Notes: a model not told the origin generated them from the sequence alone. 19,151 bases of DNA from DASZCR01 sp035942915 (GCA_035942915.1 DASZCR010000298.1:1-19151); one strand, 5' to 3'; positions 7,400 to 16,028 are shown, counted from the first letter of the stretch. Translations and numbers: made by a program.

Positions 7400-10300
7400 A
7401 TGCCCCGCGCTGCTCTCTCGTTCATCATCTCACTCTCTATCACCTACTTCTTCTTCCACGTTCAACCGACCAACGCGCAAGACCTCGACGACGTGACCAT
7501 CTACGGCCTTGTCACAGACGAGCGCGGCGCGGTGCTGCCCCGTGCGAGCATCACGGCGACACTGCTTGCGACAAAAGCCGAGCGCACAGTCGTGGCCGAC
7601 GAAGCGGGACGCTACCGCCTCGTCGAACTCAGTCCGGGCGCCTACAGCGTGCGCGTCAGCAGTCAGGGCTTCGCGGTCGCCGAGCAGGCGCGCGTCGAGA
7701 CTCTGGCGGGACAGAGCGTGCAACTTGATTTCGTGTTGCGACCGGCCGGAGTCGATGGCGGACAGGTCATCGTCGTCAGCGAAGCGACGACGCCTCTGGT
7801 TGACGCGACGCGCACGCTCGTCGGCGGCACACTGACGCGCGCCGAGATAGAGACTCTCCCGACGCACTCTCGTTCCCCGCTCGACTTTATCTTCACGCTC
7901 GGCGGCGTCACCGAAGAACCTCTCTCTTTGCGCGATGTGGCCGAAGACCGGGACGCGCGCGGTCGCGCCTTCCTGCAACGCGCCGCGCAGACGCCGGAAG
8001 AGGCCGGGACGTTTGCGCTCTCCGGCGGCGCAGCCTTCTCGAACAATCTCACCATCGACGGACTCGACAACAACGACGACCGTGCGGCACGCGAACGCTT
8101 CACGCCGCCGCTCGAAGCGGTCGCAGAAGTACAGGTCGTGACCAACCAATTTTCGGCAGAGTACGGTCGCGCCTCCGGCGGTCGCGTCAACTTGCGCACG
8201 CGCTCCGGCTCGGACGACCTTCGCGGTCGCGTCTTCTACTTCTTCCGCGATGAAGCCCTCGACAGCAACACCTTCAACAACAACCGGCGCGGTCTCAAAC
8301 GTCTGCCCTTCCAACGACACACACAGGGGTTCACGCTGAGCGGCCCTCTCATCCTCCCTCACACCACTCTCGCCTCACGCGCTGCCAACGCGCGCATGCA
8401 CTTCTTCGTTGCCTACGAGTTCGACACCACGCTCGACTCGACACTCGTTGACGCGCTCGTGCCCGTCGAACGCAGCACCCTCTTCACGCTTCCCGCGCCG
8501 ACCACGCTCGTCTGCCGCAGGCGAGAGATTCTCCCATCCGATTCCGTGCGCGAGCCTGCCGAACTCGCGCCCTTCGTCGAACGCGTCTCGACGCCCATGC
8601 GCGCGCACAACTTCACCGCGCGTCTCGACCACACGTTTGGCGACGCGCATAACAGCGCGCTCCTGCTGCAACTCGGACGACTGAAAAACCTGCGACAATT
8701 CGGCGGCGGCCTGCGCCTCGCAAACAGCCTTCAAGGTCGCACGCGCGACACGGAAGCCGTCTCGTACACGGACAATCTCGTCGTCTCGCCGCGCGTCGTC
8801 AATCAACTCCGCGCACAACTCTCGCGGCTGCGTCCGGCCTTTCGCGCGCTTGCAGAGGTCGGCTCGCCCGTCGTTCTCATCTCCATCGAAGACCCGCTCC
8901 AAGAGACTTCCGGCACACTCGTCGCAGGTTCATCCGACAGCGGCGCGAGCGACCGGCGCGAGACGCGCTTTCAACTTCAGGACTCCCTGACTATCCTCTC
9001 CGGTTCTGAGCACTCCTTCAAACTCGGCGCGGACGTGCATCGCATCAGTTCGACCTTCGTCGATTTGGCGGACGCCAGCGGCACCTATAGCTTCGCATCC
9101 GCCGCAGACTTTCTGGCCGCCTCGCCCTCGCGCTTCCGCCAGAGGTTCAACACCACATCGACGCAGAAGAACACTTACACCAGCCTCTTCCTACAGGACG
9201 AATGGCGCGTGCGTCCGAGCCTGACGCTCACGCTCGGCCTGCGCTATGAGCATGAGAGCGTGCTGCGCGACGGCAACAACTTCGCGCCGCGCTTCGGTCT
9301 CGCCTTCGACCCCTTCGGCACAGGCCGGACGGTCGTGCGCCTCGGCGCGGGCATCTTCTACGGCCGCGCTCTGCTGCGCACACTCGACGATTTCACCATC
9401 GGCGAGTCGGTCGTCACCTTCGATACAAACGCGCTGCACGCCTCCCTGCGCCGCGCCTTTATCGACCTGCACCTGCGCTTCCCCGCGCCGCTCGACGCAG
9501 ACTCGCCGCTCGTCCGCGACTTCGGCACGCGCGCACTCTCTTTCGCCCGCCGTCTCGACCCTGACCTGCGTATCCCCGAAAGCTATCAGGCCAACGCAGG
9601 TTTCGAGCGCGAGTTGCCGGGCAGCCTCGTCTTCGAGGCCAACTACACTTTCCATCGCGGGCTGCATCTCTGGCGTGAATTCAACGCCAACGCGCCACAG
9701 TTGCCGCGCGGCTTCCGCAACTTCACTGACTATCTTCTCTCGCGCGACTTCGCAAACTTCCGCGACGCCTCCGGCGCGCGCCCTCTCTTCGACTCGCAGA
9801 CCGCAGGCGAACTCGTGCGCTTTACGACCTCACACGTCGGCGGCGGCAACACCGACGCGGTCGGTCGCGCATTGGAGTTTGGCGTGCCCGTCTCGCTCTT
9901 CAATCTCAACAGCGTAGGCTCTGCGACGACGCTCGCGGTTGCGCTCAATGCTCTGCGCGGTCTGCGCCCAGACCCTTCGCGCGGGCAGATTGAGCAACTC
10001 GCCTCGCTCGGTAACAGTTTCTATCACGGCCTGACGTTGGAACTGCGACGCCGTTCCGCGCGCATCGGCGGCGACGCGCGACTGTCGTTCCGCGTGGCTT
10101 ACACGCTCTCGCGGCTCATCGACGACGGCGTCGTCAACACTTCGGACGCGCTCAGAGTCGGAGACTTCCGCGCCGAACGCGCGGCGAGTCTGCTCGACCG
10201 GCGGCAGCGATTCGTCTTCTCCGGCGTGTTCGACGCTCCCGCGCGCTTCGGCGCGCTGAGGCTTGCGACTATCCTGCGGCTCGCCTCCGGCGCGCCCTTC

Positions 10301-10747
10301 AACCTGTCACTCGGCGGCCTCGACCGCAACCTCGACGACGTGAGCAACGACCGCCCGGACTTCAATGGCGACCTCGCGCTGATACGCGAGCGCCGCGCTG
10401 GCGAACCGCTCGACGCGCGCCTCCTCGACGCCTTCTCTCTGCCCGCCATCGGCCGCACAGGCAATCTCCCGCGCAACGCCGGCAGAGGCCCTGCCGTCTT
10501 CACCTTCGACCTCAACCTGACGCGCGAGTTTCGTCTGAGCGAACGCACGCGACTGCGCCCCGTCGTCGAAGTTGACAACGTGCTCAACAAGACCGTTCAC
10601 ACCTTCGGCGCCGAGTTTATAGACTTCACGGCGCTGCGCCCCGACGCCACGCCCGAACAACGCCGCGCCTTCCTCGACACCTTCCTCGTCCCCACGCGCA
10701 CATTGCGCCAGCGCACCATCCGCCTCGGCCTGCGCCTCGACTTCTGA
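7400..10747 (+). CDS. Oar-like TonB-dependent outer-membrane receptor with carboxypeptidase-regulatory-like domain
   Basis: The protein has 1115 residues. GGAGG at 7388-7392, spaced 7 nt, fixes the start. Residues 1-26 are a signal peptide ending in TNA/QD. Residues 33-115 form a carboxypeptidase-regulatory-like beta-sandwich ('VTIYGLVTDERGAVLPRAS' to 'DEAGRYRLVELSPGAYSVRV'). A plug domain follows at about 130-270, including 'NNLTIDGLDNND' and 'VTNQFSAEYGRASGGRVNL', which are typical of Oar/acidobacterial receptors. The rest is a beta-barrel with many alternating aromatic strands, and it ends in 'GLRLDF' with a terminal Phe, the usual signal for barrel assembly. Such receptors import large or scarce ligands (siderophores, glycans, peptides) using TonB energy; the substrate is not predictable. 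The gene stands alone, with no visible TonB, SusD or transporter partner. Very high GC opens long meaningless frames on the other strand. Confidence 0.92.
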   Translation: MPRAALSFIISLSITYFFFHVQPTNAQDLDDVTIYGLVTDERGAVLPRASITATLLATKAERTVVADEAGRYRLVELSPGAYSVRVSSQGFAVAEQARVETLAGQSVQLDFVLRPAGVDGGQVIVVSEATTPLVDATRTLVGGTLTRAEIETLPTHSRSPLDFIFTLGGVTEEPLSLRDVAEDRDARGRAFLQRAAQTPEEAGTFALSGGAAFSNNLTIDGLDNNDDRAARERFTPPLEAVAEVQVVTNQFSAEYGRASGGRVNLRTRSGSDDLRGRVFYFFRDEALDSNTFNNNRRGLKRLPFQRHTQGFTLSGPLILPHTTLASRAANARMHFFVAYEFDTTLDSTLVDALVPVERSTLFTLPAPTTLVCRRREILPSDSVREPAELAPFVERVSTPMRAHNFTARLDHTFGDAHNSALLLQLGRLKNLRQFGGGLRLANSLQGRTRDTEAVSYTDNLVVSPRVVNQLRAQLSRLRPAFRALAEVGSPVVLISIEDPLQETSGTLVAGSSDSGASDRRETRFQLQDSLTILSGSEHSFKLGADVHRISSTFVDLADASGTYSFASAADFLAASPSRFRQRFNTTSTQKNTYTSLFLQDEWRVRPSLTLTLGLRYEHESVLRDGNNFAPRFGLAFDPFGTGRTVVRLGAGIFYGRALLRTLDDFTIGESVVTFDTNALHASLRRAFIDLHLRFPAPLDADSPLVRDFGTRALSFARRLDPDLRIPESYQANAGFERELPGSLVFEANYTFHRGLHLWREFNANAPQLPRGFRNFTDYLLSRDFANFRDASGARPLFDSQTAGELVRFTTSHVGGGNTDAVGRALEFGVPVSLFNLNSVGSATTLAVALNALRGLRPDPSRGQIEQLASLGNSFYHGLTLELRRRSARIGGDARLSFRVAYTLSRLIDDGVVNTSDALRVGDFRAERAASLLDRRQRFVFSGVFDAPARFGALRLATILRLASGAPFNLSLGGLDRNLDDVSNDRPDFNGDLALIRERRAGEPLDARLLDAFSLPAIGRTGNLPRNAGRGPAVFTFDLNLTREFRLSERTRLRPVVEVDNVLNKTVHTFGAEFIDFTALRPDATPEQRRAFLDTFLVPTRTLRQRTIRLGLRLDF

Positions 10748-10771
10748 CGCGCACGCTGCGGAGTGGAAAGA

Positions 10772-10812
10772 GAGAAGCCCGCGCACGTGCTCAGACGCGG
10801 CGCGGGCCTCTC
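10772..10812. terminator. Hairpin terminator shared by two convergent genes
   Basis: The arms GAGAAGCCCGCGC (10772-10784) and GCGCGGGCCTCTC (10800-10812) pair over 13 positions with one mismatch, which is a G-U wobble in the minus-strand RNA. The loop is 15 nt. The hairpin sits between the receptor stop codon (10747) and the stop of the minus-strand protease gene (10834). On the minus strand the stem is followed by a pyrimidine-rich TCTCTTTCC. It probably ends both transcripts. Confidence 0.65.
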
Positions 10813-10833
10813 CTTGAAGTGTCTGTAGATGAG

Positions 10834-13800
10834 TTACGGCTTGCCGAACCTGCCGAGATACTCTGTCGAATAGATAAAGTCAAAAGTCACCGCGCGTGGG
10901 TCCCAGAAGGTCTCCAACTTCCGCACGTAATTGTCGAAGCCCACCGTGTCAGGGTCGCGCCTCAGAAAGCCGTAATACATCATCGAGACAAAGCCTCGCG
11001 TGTAGAATCTGGCCTCCACTTCCGTCGACTCGACTATCTCCCTTAACACTTGCTCTCGCGTCTTCTGTCCGGCGCGCAAGGCTTCTATCAGTGCGCTCCT
11101 CGTCGGCAGCGTCGGCACTCCGGCCGAGGCGAGCAGAGCGTCAACGTACTGCGCCGGGTCGGTCGTCGCACCATACTTCTGCACGAACTCCTGCCGCAGG
11201 ACGAACTCTGTCGTGTACTGCGCCTTGCTGAGAGCCTCTTCGGCCGGAGAGCGGGAGCCGCCGACGGCTGCCATGTCCGGTGTGAACTCGGCATAGGTCG
11301 GGCGACGCCCGAAGGCCACTTCGTAGAAACGATATGCCCAGTAGCCGCGTGTTTGGAACTCTTCTGACTGGAAGGTGCTTTTGGCGATGTGGATGCGGTC
11401 GCAGGTCGGGTTATTTGTGCCGAAGCCTCCGCCGGGACATGTGCTGAGAGTTGATGTCCAATTCAGCAACCCGTTCTCGTCGGGCAGACGGCCGAGAAAG
11501 TCTATGTACTGCTGGCTGATATAGAATCTGACGGCTTCAATCGGATTGCTGCCGCCGAGCGCGTCGTTGGCATCGTCCTGAATCGTGATGGTGGCCGATG
11601 CAATCTCGCCGAGGCTCACTCCCGAAGGGGCAGACAGAGTGACGTTGAAGGTTTCGCTCCCCTCTGCGTGCTGGTCGTTGACGAGAGGGATGGTGAAAGT
11701 CTTGGATGCGCCCTCGCCCGCCGCCCAACGCAGTGTGCCGACGGAAGTAGCGTAGTCGCAACGCTCGCTGGCTTTGCCTGCGGCGAGCGTGCAGGGCGAG
11801 AGACCTGCCGCGTCCGACGTGGCGTAGTTGACACGCGCGGGCTGAGAGATATCGCCGAGGCGCGCCACAGTGATGGTGGCAAGCTCTGCGAGTTCCGTGT
11901 AGGTGTAGGCCGATTGAATCAGCGTCACGGACGCAACGGGCGACGGCGTGGGCGCGCCCGGCGTGGCCTTCCATCTCGGATAGTGATTAGACCTGCCGTT
12001 GTTCGTCACCTGCGTCTGGTTCGAGCCGTCGGCGCGCGCGATGTAGATGTGAGAGCCTTTCGCGTAGACAATCTTTGTGCCGTCGGGCGACCATGACGGC
12101 GTCGCGTAGTCGCCGACCGGCGTCAGCGCGGTCTGATTACTGCCGTCGGCGTTCATCACATAAATCTGCGCCAGACCTGAGCCTCTCAAGAACAGAATCC
12201 GCCGACCGTCGGGCGACCACGTCGGGGTACTGCTCTTCTCCGTCGAGTTGGTGAGTTGCACAAGCCCCGTGCCGTCAACATTCGCCACCCAGATTTGGCC
12301 GAGGTCGAAGCGGTTATTATCTACGAAAACGAGCTTCGTACCGTCGGGCGACAAGCGCGGTTGAAATCCTTTAAGGGTGGTCAACTTCGTCGGCTCGCTG
12401 GCAACGCCCTCGACGTTGGCGACCATGATGTTCTCGCTGATGTTGAAGATGACCTTCGTCCCGTCCGGCGACCAAGAGGGGCCGGACTCCAATACCATCG
12501 AGGTCGTCAGACGGCGCGGATTGCTGCCGTCGGCGTTCATGATGTGGATGTTGCCGGCTCTGTAAAAAGCTATCTTCGTGCCGTCGGGCGACCATTCGGG
12601 GGTCGCGTCGAAGCTGTTGGTGAGGATGGCAGCATTGCGCCCGTCGGCGTCAATCGTATAGAGCCCCCGGTTGTCCTGAAAGGTGCTCTCGAACAGAATC
12701 TTGCCGCTCAATTCGGGGACGGGCACAGGCGTCGGCGCGGGCGTCGGAGTCGGGGTCGGCGCAACGCGCGGCACGGCCGTGAAGTTGATGCCCGTTCGGT
12801 CGGCCGTCAGGTTCGTGATGGTCGTGCTGACGGGCGAGATGAAATAGAGCGGACTGAAGGCCGAGACGGAATAATCCCTCGTCGCCGGAATCCCTTCGAC
12901 CGAGTAGTTGCCGGACGCGTCCGTGTCGTCACTCCCGACGATACCGGCGGCCGTGCTGACTCTCACCGTGATACCGGCCACGCCATTATCGTTCGCGTCA
13001 GCGATGCGCCCGCTGATGCTGTAGCCGACGAGGCTGCCCGTGAAATCGACGCCCGTCACGTCGGCGGAGAGGTCTGCGATTGTCCGGCTCTGCGGGCTGT
13101 AGGTGTGGAAGGGTTTGGTCGGCGTAATCGTATAGGTGCCGGGCGTCAGGCCGCGAATCGTGTAGCTGCCGCGAGAGTCAACGACCTGCACGGTTTTTGT
13201 TTTTGTCCCTGAGACGAGGAGCGTCGTGGTGTTGTCGAAAGTGCCGCTAATCTGCCCGCTGATACTGAAGGTGGGTGTCAGACAGGAGGCAGCGTTGTTG
13301 TTGACGTAGTCGGCAATCTGGTCGCGCGAGAACTGGCAGAAGGAGCGCGAGGAGCCGACGCGGCTCTGCATGATGGTGTTGACGCAGGCCGTGACGGCGG
13401 GCGTCTCCTGGTCAGGGTGCGACGCCCCTAAATTATGACCAATCTCGTGCGCCGTGAGGTCAATCTTGATGCTGATGTCGGAGACGCGCTGCGAGAGGCC
13501 GTAAGCCCGCAAGGGCGTCTGGCAGAGGCTGGCGATGAAGGCCGTGCCGATGATGTCACCGTTCAAATCCCTGCCCGTCCAGAGGTGCGCGAGGTCACGG
13601 CTGACGGCGGTCTGATTGCTGTTCCAATAGCCCTGAAACTCCCTGAGAAGGGCGCTTGAGTCGGCCGTCGTGTAAGGGTCTTCGGGCGTCGCCCATGTGT
13701 GCTGATAGACGACGCTGAAGCTGATGCCGAGGTCGTTCTGATAAACGCCATCGACCAGATTCAGCAGGCTCAGAATCTCTGCGTTGGCAGCAGACGAGCC

Positions 13801-14517
13801 GCCGGCCGTCGAGACAAACTCGTAGTCGGCTTCGGTCGCCAGTTCAATCTCGCGGTTGAGCGGAAGCGTGGCGGCCGCCGCGCTGAGGCGCTCGGCCGCG
13901 TCGGGAGCTTGCGACGAGACGGTCTGGGCGGCGCGCTCTACTTTATCGACCATCGTCGTCACGCCGCAGGAATCGGGTCTATTTTGAATCACGTCCGATT
14001 CTTTATAAAGGACGAACTCCTGCGCGCTGCTCGCTTTCGAGTATCTGTTGAGAGGCTCGATGAAGCGTTTTTCGCCGTCAAGCAGAATGACGCCCTCGAT
14101 GACGGCGTCGTCAACGGTGAGACGGGCTTGTGCGCCCTCTCGGCCGCGCACCTCGCCCCGAAACGTTCTGACCTCGCCGGAAGCGACGGCACGCCGCACG
14201 CCGTCGGCTCCCACCTCTTCTGCTCTGTAGCCCTCCGCGCGCATATCGTGCGGCTCAAGCGACAGTTCTAAGGTTTCGTCGGCCGTGACGAGCGAGAGCC
14301 GCCCTTCGCGTCGCACTTGCTCGGCTGAGCGGCGCGTGTCGAGTTTGACGACTTCGTGGCTCTTAAAGATTTTCGAGATGTCGGGCGTCGGGGCGTCCTG
14401 CCGGCTCGCGCCGGTCAACGATTGGGAGGCCAGAGGGAGAGCCAGCAAGCACAGGAGCAGTGCTGTGACTGTGGCGCGGCGGAGACGGACGCGGCGATAG
14501 AGGTTCCGGCGAAGCAT
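10834..14517 (-). CDS. Secreted mosaic metalloprotease (M12B-like) with PD40 propeller, Calx-beta and DUF4214 regions
   Basis: The protein has 1227 residues. Residues 1-33 are a signal peptide, and about 40-220 look like a propeptide. Residues 225-412 form a reprolysin-like zinc protease: HEIGHNLGASH (357-367) supplies the three zinc-binding histidines and the catalytic Glu358, followed by a Met-turn (TIMQS, 381-385) and cysteines likely to be paired. Residues 417-495 and 499-582 are two carboxypeptidase-regulatory-like beta-sandwiches. A Pro/Thr linker (585-602) leads to six PD40 blades (606-850, 'WSPDGTK' motifs) that form a TolB-like propeller. Calx-beta covers about 864-982. Two DUF4214 segments lie near 993-1057 and 1168-1222. 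The enzyme is probably exported and cell-associated or shed, degrading protein outside the cell, with the other domains for binding. The ribosome site before the ATG is weak. The target is unknown. Confidence 0.9.
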   Translation of the reverse strand: MLRRNLYRRVRLRRATVTALLLCLLALPLASQSLTGASRQDAPTPDISKIFKSHEVVKLDTRRSAEQVRREGRLSLVTADETLELSLEPHDMRAEGYRAEEVGADGVRRAVASGEVRTFRGEVRGREGAQARLTVDDAVIEGVILLDGEKRFIEPLNRYSKASSAQEFVLYKESDVIQNRPDSCGVTTMVDKVERAAQTVSSQAPDAAERLSAAAATLPLNREIELATEADYEFVSTAGGSSAANAEILSLLNLVDGVYQNDLGISFSVVYQHTWATPEDPYTTADSSALLREFQGYWNSNQTAVSRDLAHLWTGRDLNGDIIGTAFIASLCQTPLRAYGLSQRVSDISIKIDLTAHEIGHNLGASHPDQETPAVTACVNTIMQSRVGSSRSFCQFSRDQIADYVNNNAASCLTPTFSISGQISGTFDNTTTLLVSGTKTKTVQVVDSRGSYTIRGLTPGTYTITPTKPFHTYSPQSRTIADLSADVTGVDFTGSLVGYSISGRIADANDNGVAGITVRVSTAAGIVGSDDTDASGNYSVEGIPATRDYSVSAFSPLYFISPVSTTITNLTADRTGINFTAVPRVAPTPTPTPAPTPVPVPELSGKILFESTFQDNRGLYTIDADGRNAAILTNSFDATPEWSPDGTKIAFYRAGNIHIMNADGSNPRRLTTSMVLESGPSWSPDGTKVIFNISENIMVANVEGVASEPTKLTTLKGFQPRLSPDGTKLVFVDNNRFDLGQIWVANVDGTGLVQLTNSTEKSSTPTWSPDGRRILFLRGSGLAQIYVMNADGSNQTALTPVGDYATPSWSPDGTKIVYAKGSHIYIARADGSNQTQVTNNGRSNHYPRWKATPGAPTPSPVASVTLIQSAYTYTELAELATITVARLGDISQPARVNYATSDAAGLSPCTLAAGKASERCDYATSVGTLRWAAGEGASKTFTIPLVNDQHAEGSETFNVTLSAPSGVSLGEIASATITIQDDANDALGGSNPIEAVRFYISQQYIDFLGRLPDENGLLNWTSTLSTCPGGGFGTNNPTCDRIHIAKSTFQSEEFQTRGYWAYRFYEVAFGRRPTYAEFTPDMAAVGGSRSPAEEALSKAQYTTEFVLRQEFVQKYGATTDPAQYVDALLASAGVPTLPTRSALIEALRAGQKTREQVLREIVESTEVEARFYTRGFVSMMYYGFLRRDPDTVGFDNYVRKLETFWDPRAVTFDFIYSTEYLGRFGKP
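11968..12702 (-). repeat. Six PD40 (WD40-like) blades encoded in tandem
   Basis: Six units of about 36-45 codons each end in a WSPDGTK-type motif. On the plus strand this shows as the recurring string gtcgggcgacca or a close variant. The last unit is degenerate (HYPRWK). Six blades match the TolB-type six-bladed propeller. Confidence 0.75.
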
Positions 14518-15136
14518 TCGTCAGTTGTCGTTTCTCTGCGCGGTGCAGGAGCGCGGGCGCTCGCCGGCTCAAGATGTCGAATTTGAGATTACCCTGTCAG
14601 TAAGGTTTTTTGGCGGCGAAATTCAACGTTGTCTCGGAACTGGGTGGAGGAAATTTTCGCGGCCGGAAAAAGGCTCGTTCGTAACCCGCTTATGATGCAA
14701 AAAAGGGCGCGGGCGTTTGTCTGTGTGAGGGATTTTCGCCGCTCAAGAACCCACTTTTTCGCCGCATCTTAGACACTTCCCGGCCGTTTTGCAAGCGGCT
14801 CGCGCGATGCTCAGAGAGCACCCGCCCGCCTTTCGGCGCGTCTCTTAATCGATGTATGGTATACTCCTTCTGGTAGTTACCAAACCGTTCTTTAGAAAAC
14901 CCACTCTCGACATCAGGACTTGCGTCTGTCGCCCTTCCTTGTGTTGTCTGTCGTTTTTTAACTTCGGCCACGAGGAATCGCTCCTGATGTTTGTGCCTGC
15001 AATTTTCCCACACTTAATCAGTTCCGAGCACTCCCGCGCCCCGTCAACTCTGCATGGGAGGCGCACGCCTGTGCAACGGCACTTTATTCACGCACGATTT
15101 CCCACAGCGACCGAGCGGAACATGGAGGCACAGTAG
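14518..15136. other. Divergent intergenic region between the metalloprotease gene and rpoZ
   Basis: About 620 bases contain no supportable gene. The region must hold the minus-strand promoter of the metalloprotease gene, for which I see no clear -35/-10 pair, and the plus-strand promoter of the rpoZ cluster (candidate at 14857-14865). If that candidate is right, rpoZ has a leader of about 265 nt. Minus-strand and plus-strand ORFs here (14690-15013, 14852-15136) have no recognisable domain, and the second overlaps the candidate promoter. GGAGG at 15124-15128 is the rpoZ ribosome site. Confidence 0.5.
14857..14865 (+). promoter_or_regulatory. Extended -10 promoter candidate for the rpoZ cluster
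   Basis: TGG-TATACT (14857-14865) is an extended -10 element: TGn followed by a hexamer matching five of six positions. No good -35 is visible, which extended -10 promoters tolerate. The expected start point near 14872 falls within an imperfect palindrome, TGGTA-GT-TACCA (14871-14882), that could be an operator. Confidence 0.45.
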
Positions 15137-15406
15137 ATGACCGAAAAAGATAAACCGTCGGGCTACAATCTGGGCGACGCGCCGGACGGCAATCAGTGGC
15201 CGGGCATAGATTCGAGATACAGGCTGATTGTCGTTGCCGCCTTGCGTGCGAAACAGCTTCAGCGCGGCGCGACTCCGCGTCTTGAGCCAGACCCGCGCAG
15301 GTCTCGTAACACGTATATCTCTCTCGAAGAGGTCAAGCGCGGCCTCGTCCCTTTCACCAACGACTTCCGGGAGAGCGGCGGCGAAGACCCTTCATCTCTG
15401 ACGTAA
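15137..15406 (+). CDS. rpoZ: DNA-directed RNA polymerase omega subunit
   Basis: The 89-residue protein carries the omega core at about residues 26-73. 'SRYRLIVVAALRAKQLQRGA' is the conserved first helix with the R-A-x-Q-L motif, and 'TYISLEEVKRGLVPF' is the ALEEI-type second helix. Omega binds the beta-prime subunit, helps RNA polymerase assemble, and in many bacteria forms part of a ppGpp site. The length is normal. The polar N- and C-terminal tails are variable in the family. GGAGG at 15124-15128, spaced 8 nt, fixes the ATG start. The gene leads a tight plus-strand cluster with a small unknown gene (gap 21 bases) and infA, so transcription and translation factors are probably co-expressed. 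Confidence 0.9.
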   Translation: MTEKDKPSGYNLGDAPDGNQWPGIDSRYRLIVVAALRAKQLQRGATPRLEPDPRRSRNTYISLEEVKRGLVPFTNDFRESGGEDPSSLT

Positions 15407-15427
15407 GGGCGCGGGACGGCAAACGAG

Positions 15428-15679
15428 ATGACGAAGATGAACGGGCTGCATGTCTACTTCAACTCCGAGTGTCCGACGACGGCTGGCGGTCGCAAGGTCT
15501 TCTACAGCCGGCGCAACGACGGGCCGTATTACTGCTGGCGTTATCAGCAGGAGTTGGAGAAGTGGCTCGGCTCTCGCGTGCACCTGTCCGAGTTGACGCG
15601 CAGGTCGCTCTCGGTCGCGAGTTGGGCGAGCGTGCCCGGCGCGCTACAGGCGACGATGGACGAGCACTATCTGGAATAA
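15428..15679 (+). CDS. Small conserved-looking protein of unknown function between rpoZ and infA
   Basis: The protein has 83 residues, with no signal peptide or membrane segment, so it is probably cytoplasmic. It is basic and aromatic in the middle ('KVFYSRRNDGPYYCWRYQQ'), has cysteines at 15 and 36, and has a likely helix at 39-49. I recognise no domain. Reasons to accept it: same strand as its neighbours, only 21 bases after rpoZ and 67 before infA, one shared terminator downstream, and plausible composition. The ribosome site is weak; Met4 (15437) is an alternative start, preceded by a purine-rich GACGAAG that abuts it. Its place between rpoZ and infA suggests a link to gene expression, but this is only context. 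Confidence 0.65.
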   Translation: MTKMNGLHVYFNSECPTTAGGRKVFYSRRNDGPYYCWRYQQELEKWLGSRVHLSELTRRSLSVASWASVPGALQATMDEHYLE

Positions 15680-15746
15680 ACAGTTTACGGGCAGCGCTCC
15701 TGAGAGGAGGCTGAACGAAGTATTTAACGCTCAAGGAGAACAATAA

Positions 15747-15968
15747 TTGTCTAGAGAAGATTTGATACCGGCCGAGGGAGTGATTGTCGACAAACAGCCG
15801 AACGCGTTTTTTAAAGTGCGGCTCAACGACAGCGAGCACGTCGTACTGGCGCAGATTTCAGGCAAGATGCGCAAGAACCGCATCCGCATTCTTGTGGGCG
15901 ACCGCGTCAGCGTCGAGATGTCGCCCTACGACCTCTCGCGCGGCCGCATCACCTATCGCTACAAGTAA
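15747..15968 (+). CDS. infA: Translation initiation factor IF-1
   Basis: The 73 residues form the S1-like OB fold of IF-1, close to the usual 72. Diagnostic stretches are 'ISGKMRKNRIRILVGDRV' (37-54) and 'SPYDLSRGRITYRYK' (59-73), which contact 16S rRNA in the 30S A site. IF-1 works with IF-2 and IF-3 to set up initiation. The start codon is TTG at 15747, supported by a strong AAGGAG (15733-15738) spaced 8 nt. No in-frame ATG lies at the N-terminus, and the next Met is deep inside the OB fold. The gene ends the rpoZ cluster and is followed by an intrinsic terminator. The identification is secure. Confidence 0.95.
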   Translation: MSREDLIPAEGVIVDKQPNAFFKVRLNDSEHVVLAQISGKMRKNRIRILVGDRVSVEMSPYDLSRGRITYRYK

Positions 15969-15990
15969 AAAGGTCAGAACTGAAGGCAGA

Positions 15991-16028
15991 AGGGGCAGCG
16001 AATTTTAGTTCGCTGCCCCTCCTCTTTT
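15991..16028 (+). terminator. Intrinsic terminator after infA
   Basis: AGGGGCAGCGAA (15991-16002) and TTCGCTGCCCCT (16009-16020) form a perfect 12-bp stem with a 6-nt loop. It is followed on the plus strand by CCTCTTTTCT. It lies 22 bases after the infA stop codon. The minus strand has a TTTTT somewhat further on, so it may also stop the convergent hspR transcript. Confidence 0.85.

Noticed and set aside
7430..8362. Long minus-strand ORF (310 residues) opposite the receptor gene
   Set aside because: It is an effect of high GC in the receptor gene; composition is Arg/Ala/Val/Glu-rich with no domain, and the plus-strand receptor is certain. Similar ORFs at 8375-8902, 9191-9667, 10099-10590 and 10307-10786 are rejected for the same reason.
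12256..13212. Plus-strand ORF (318 residues) opposite the metalloprotease gene
   Set aside because: It is antisense to the PD40 and beta-sandwich coding region, low in complexity (Arg/Gly/Val/Asp) and has no recognisable domain. 11668-12096 and 13699-14271 are likewise shadows.
14690..15013. Minus-strand ORF of 107 residues upstream of the metalloprotease gene
   Set aside because: No recognisable domain, and it covers the candidate rpoZ promoter on the opposite strand.
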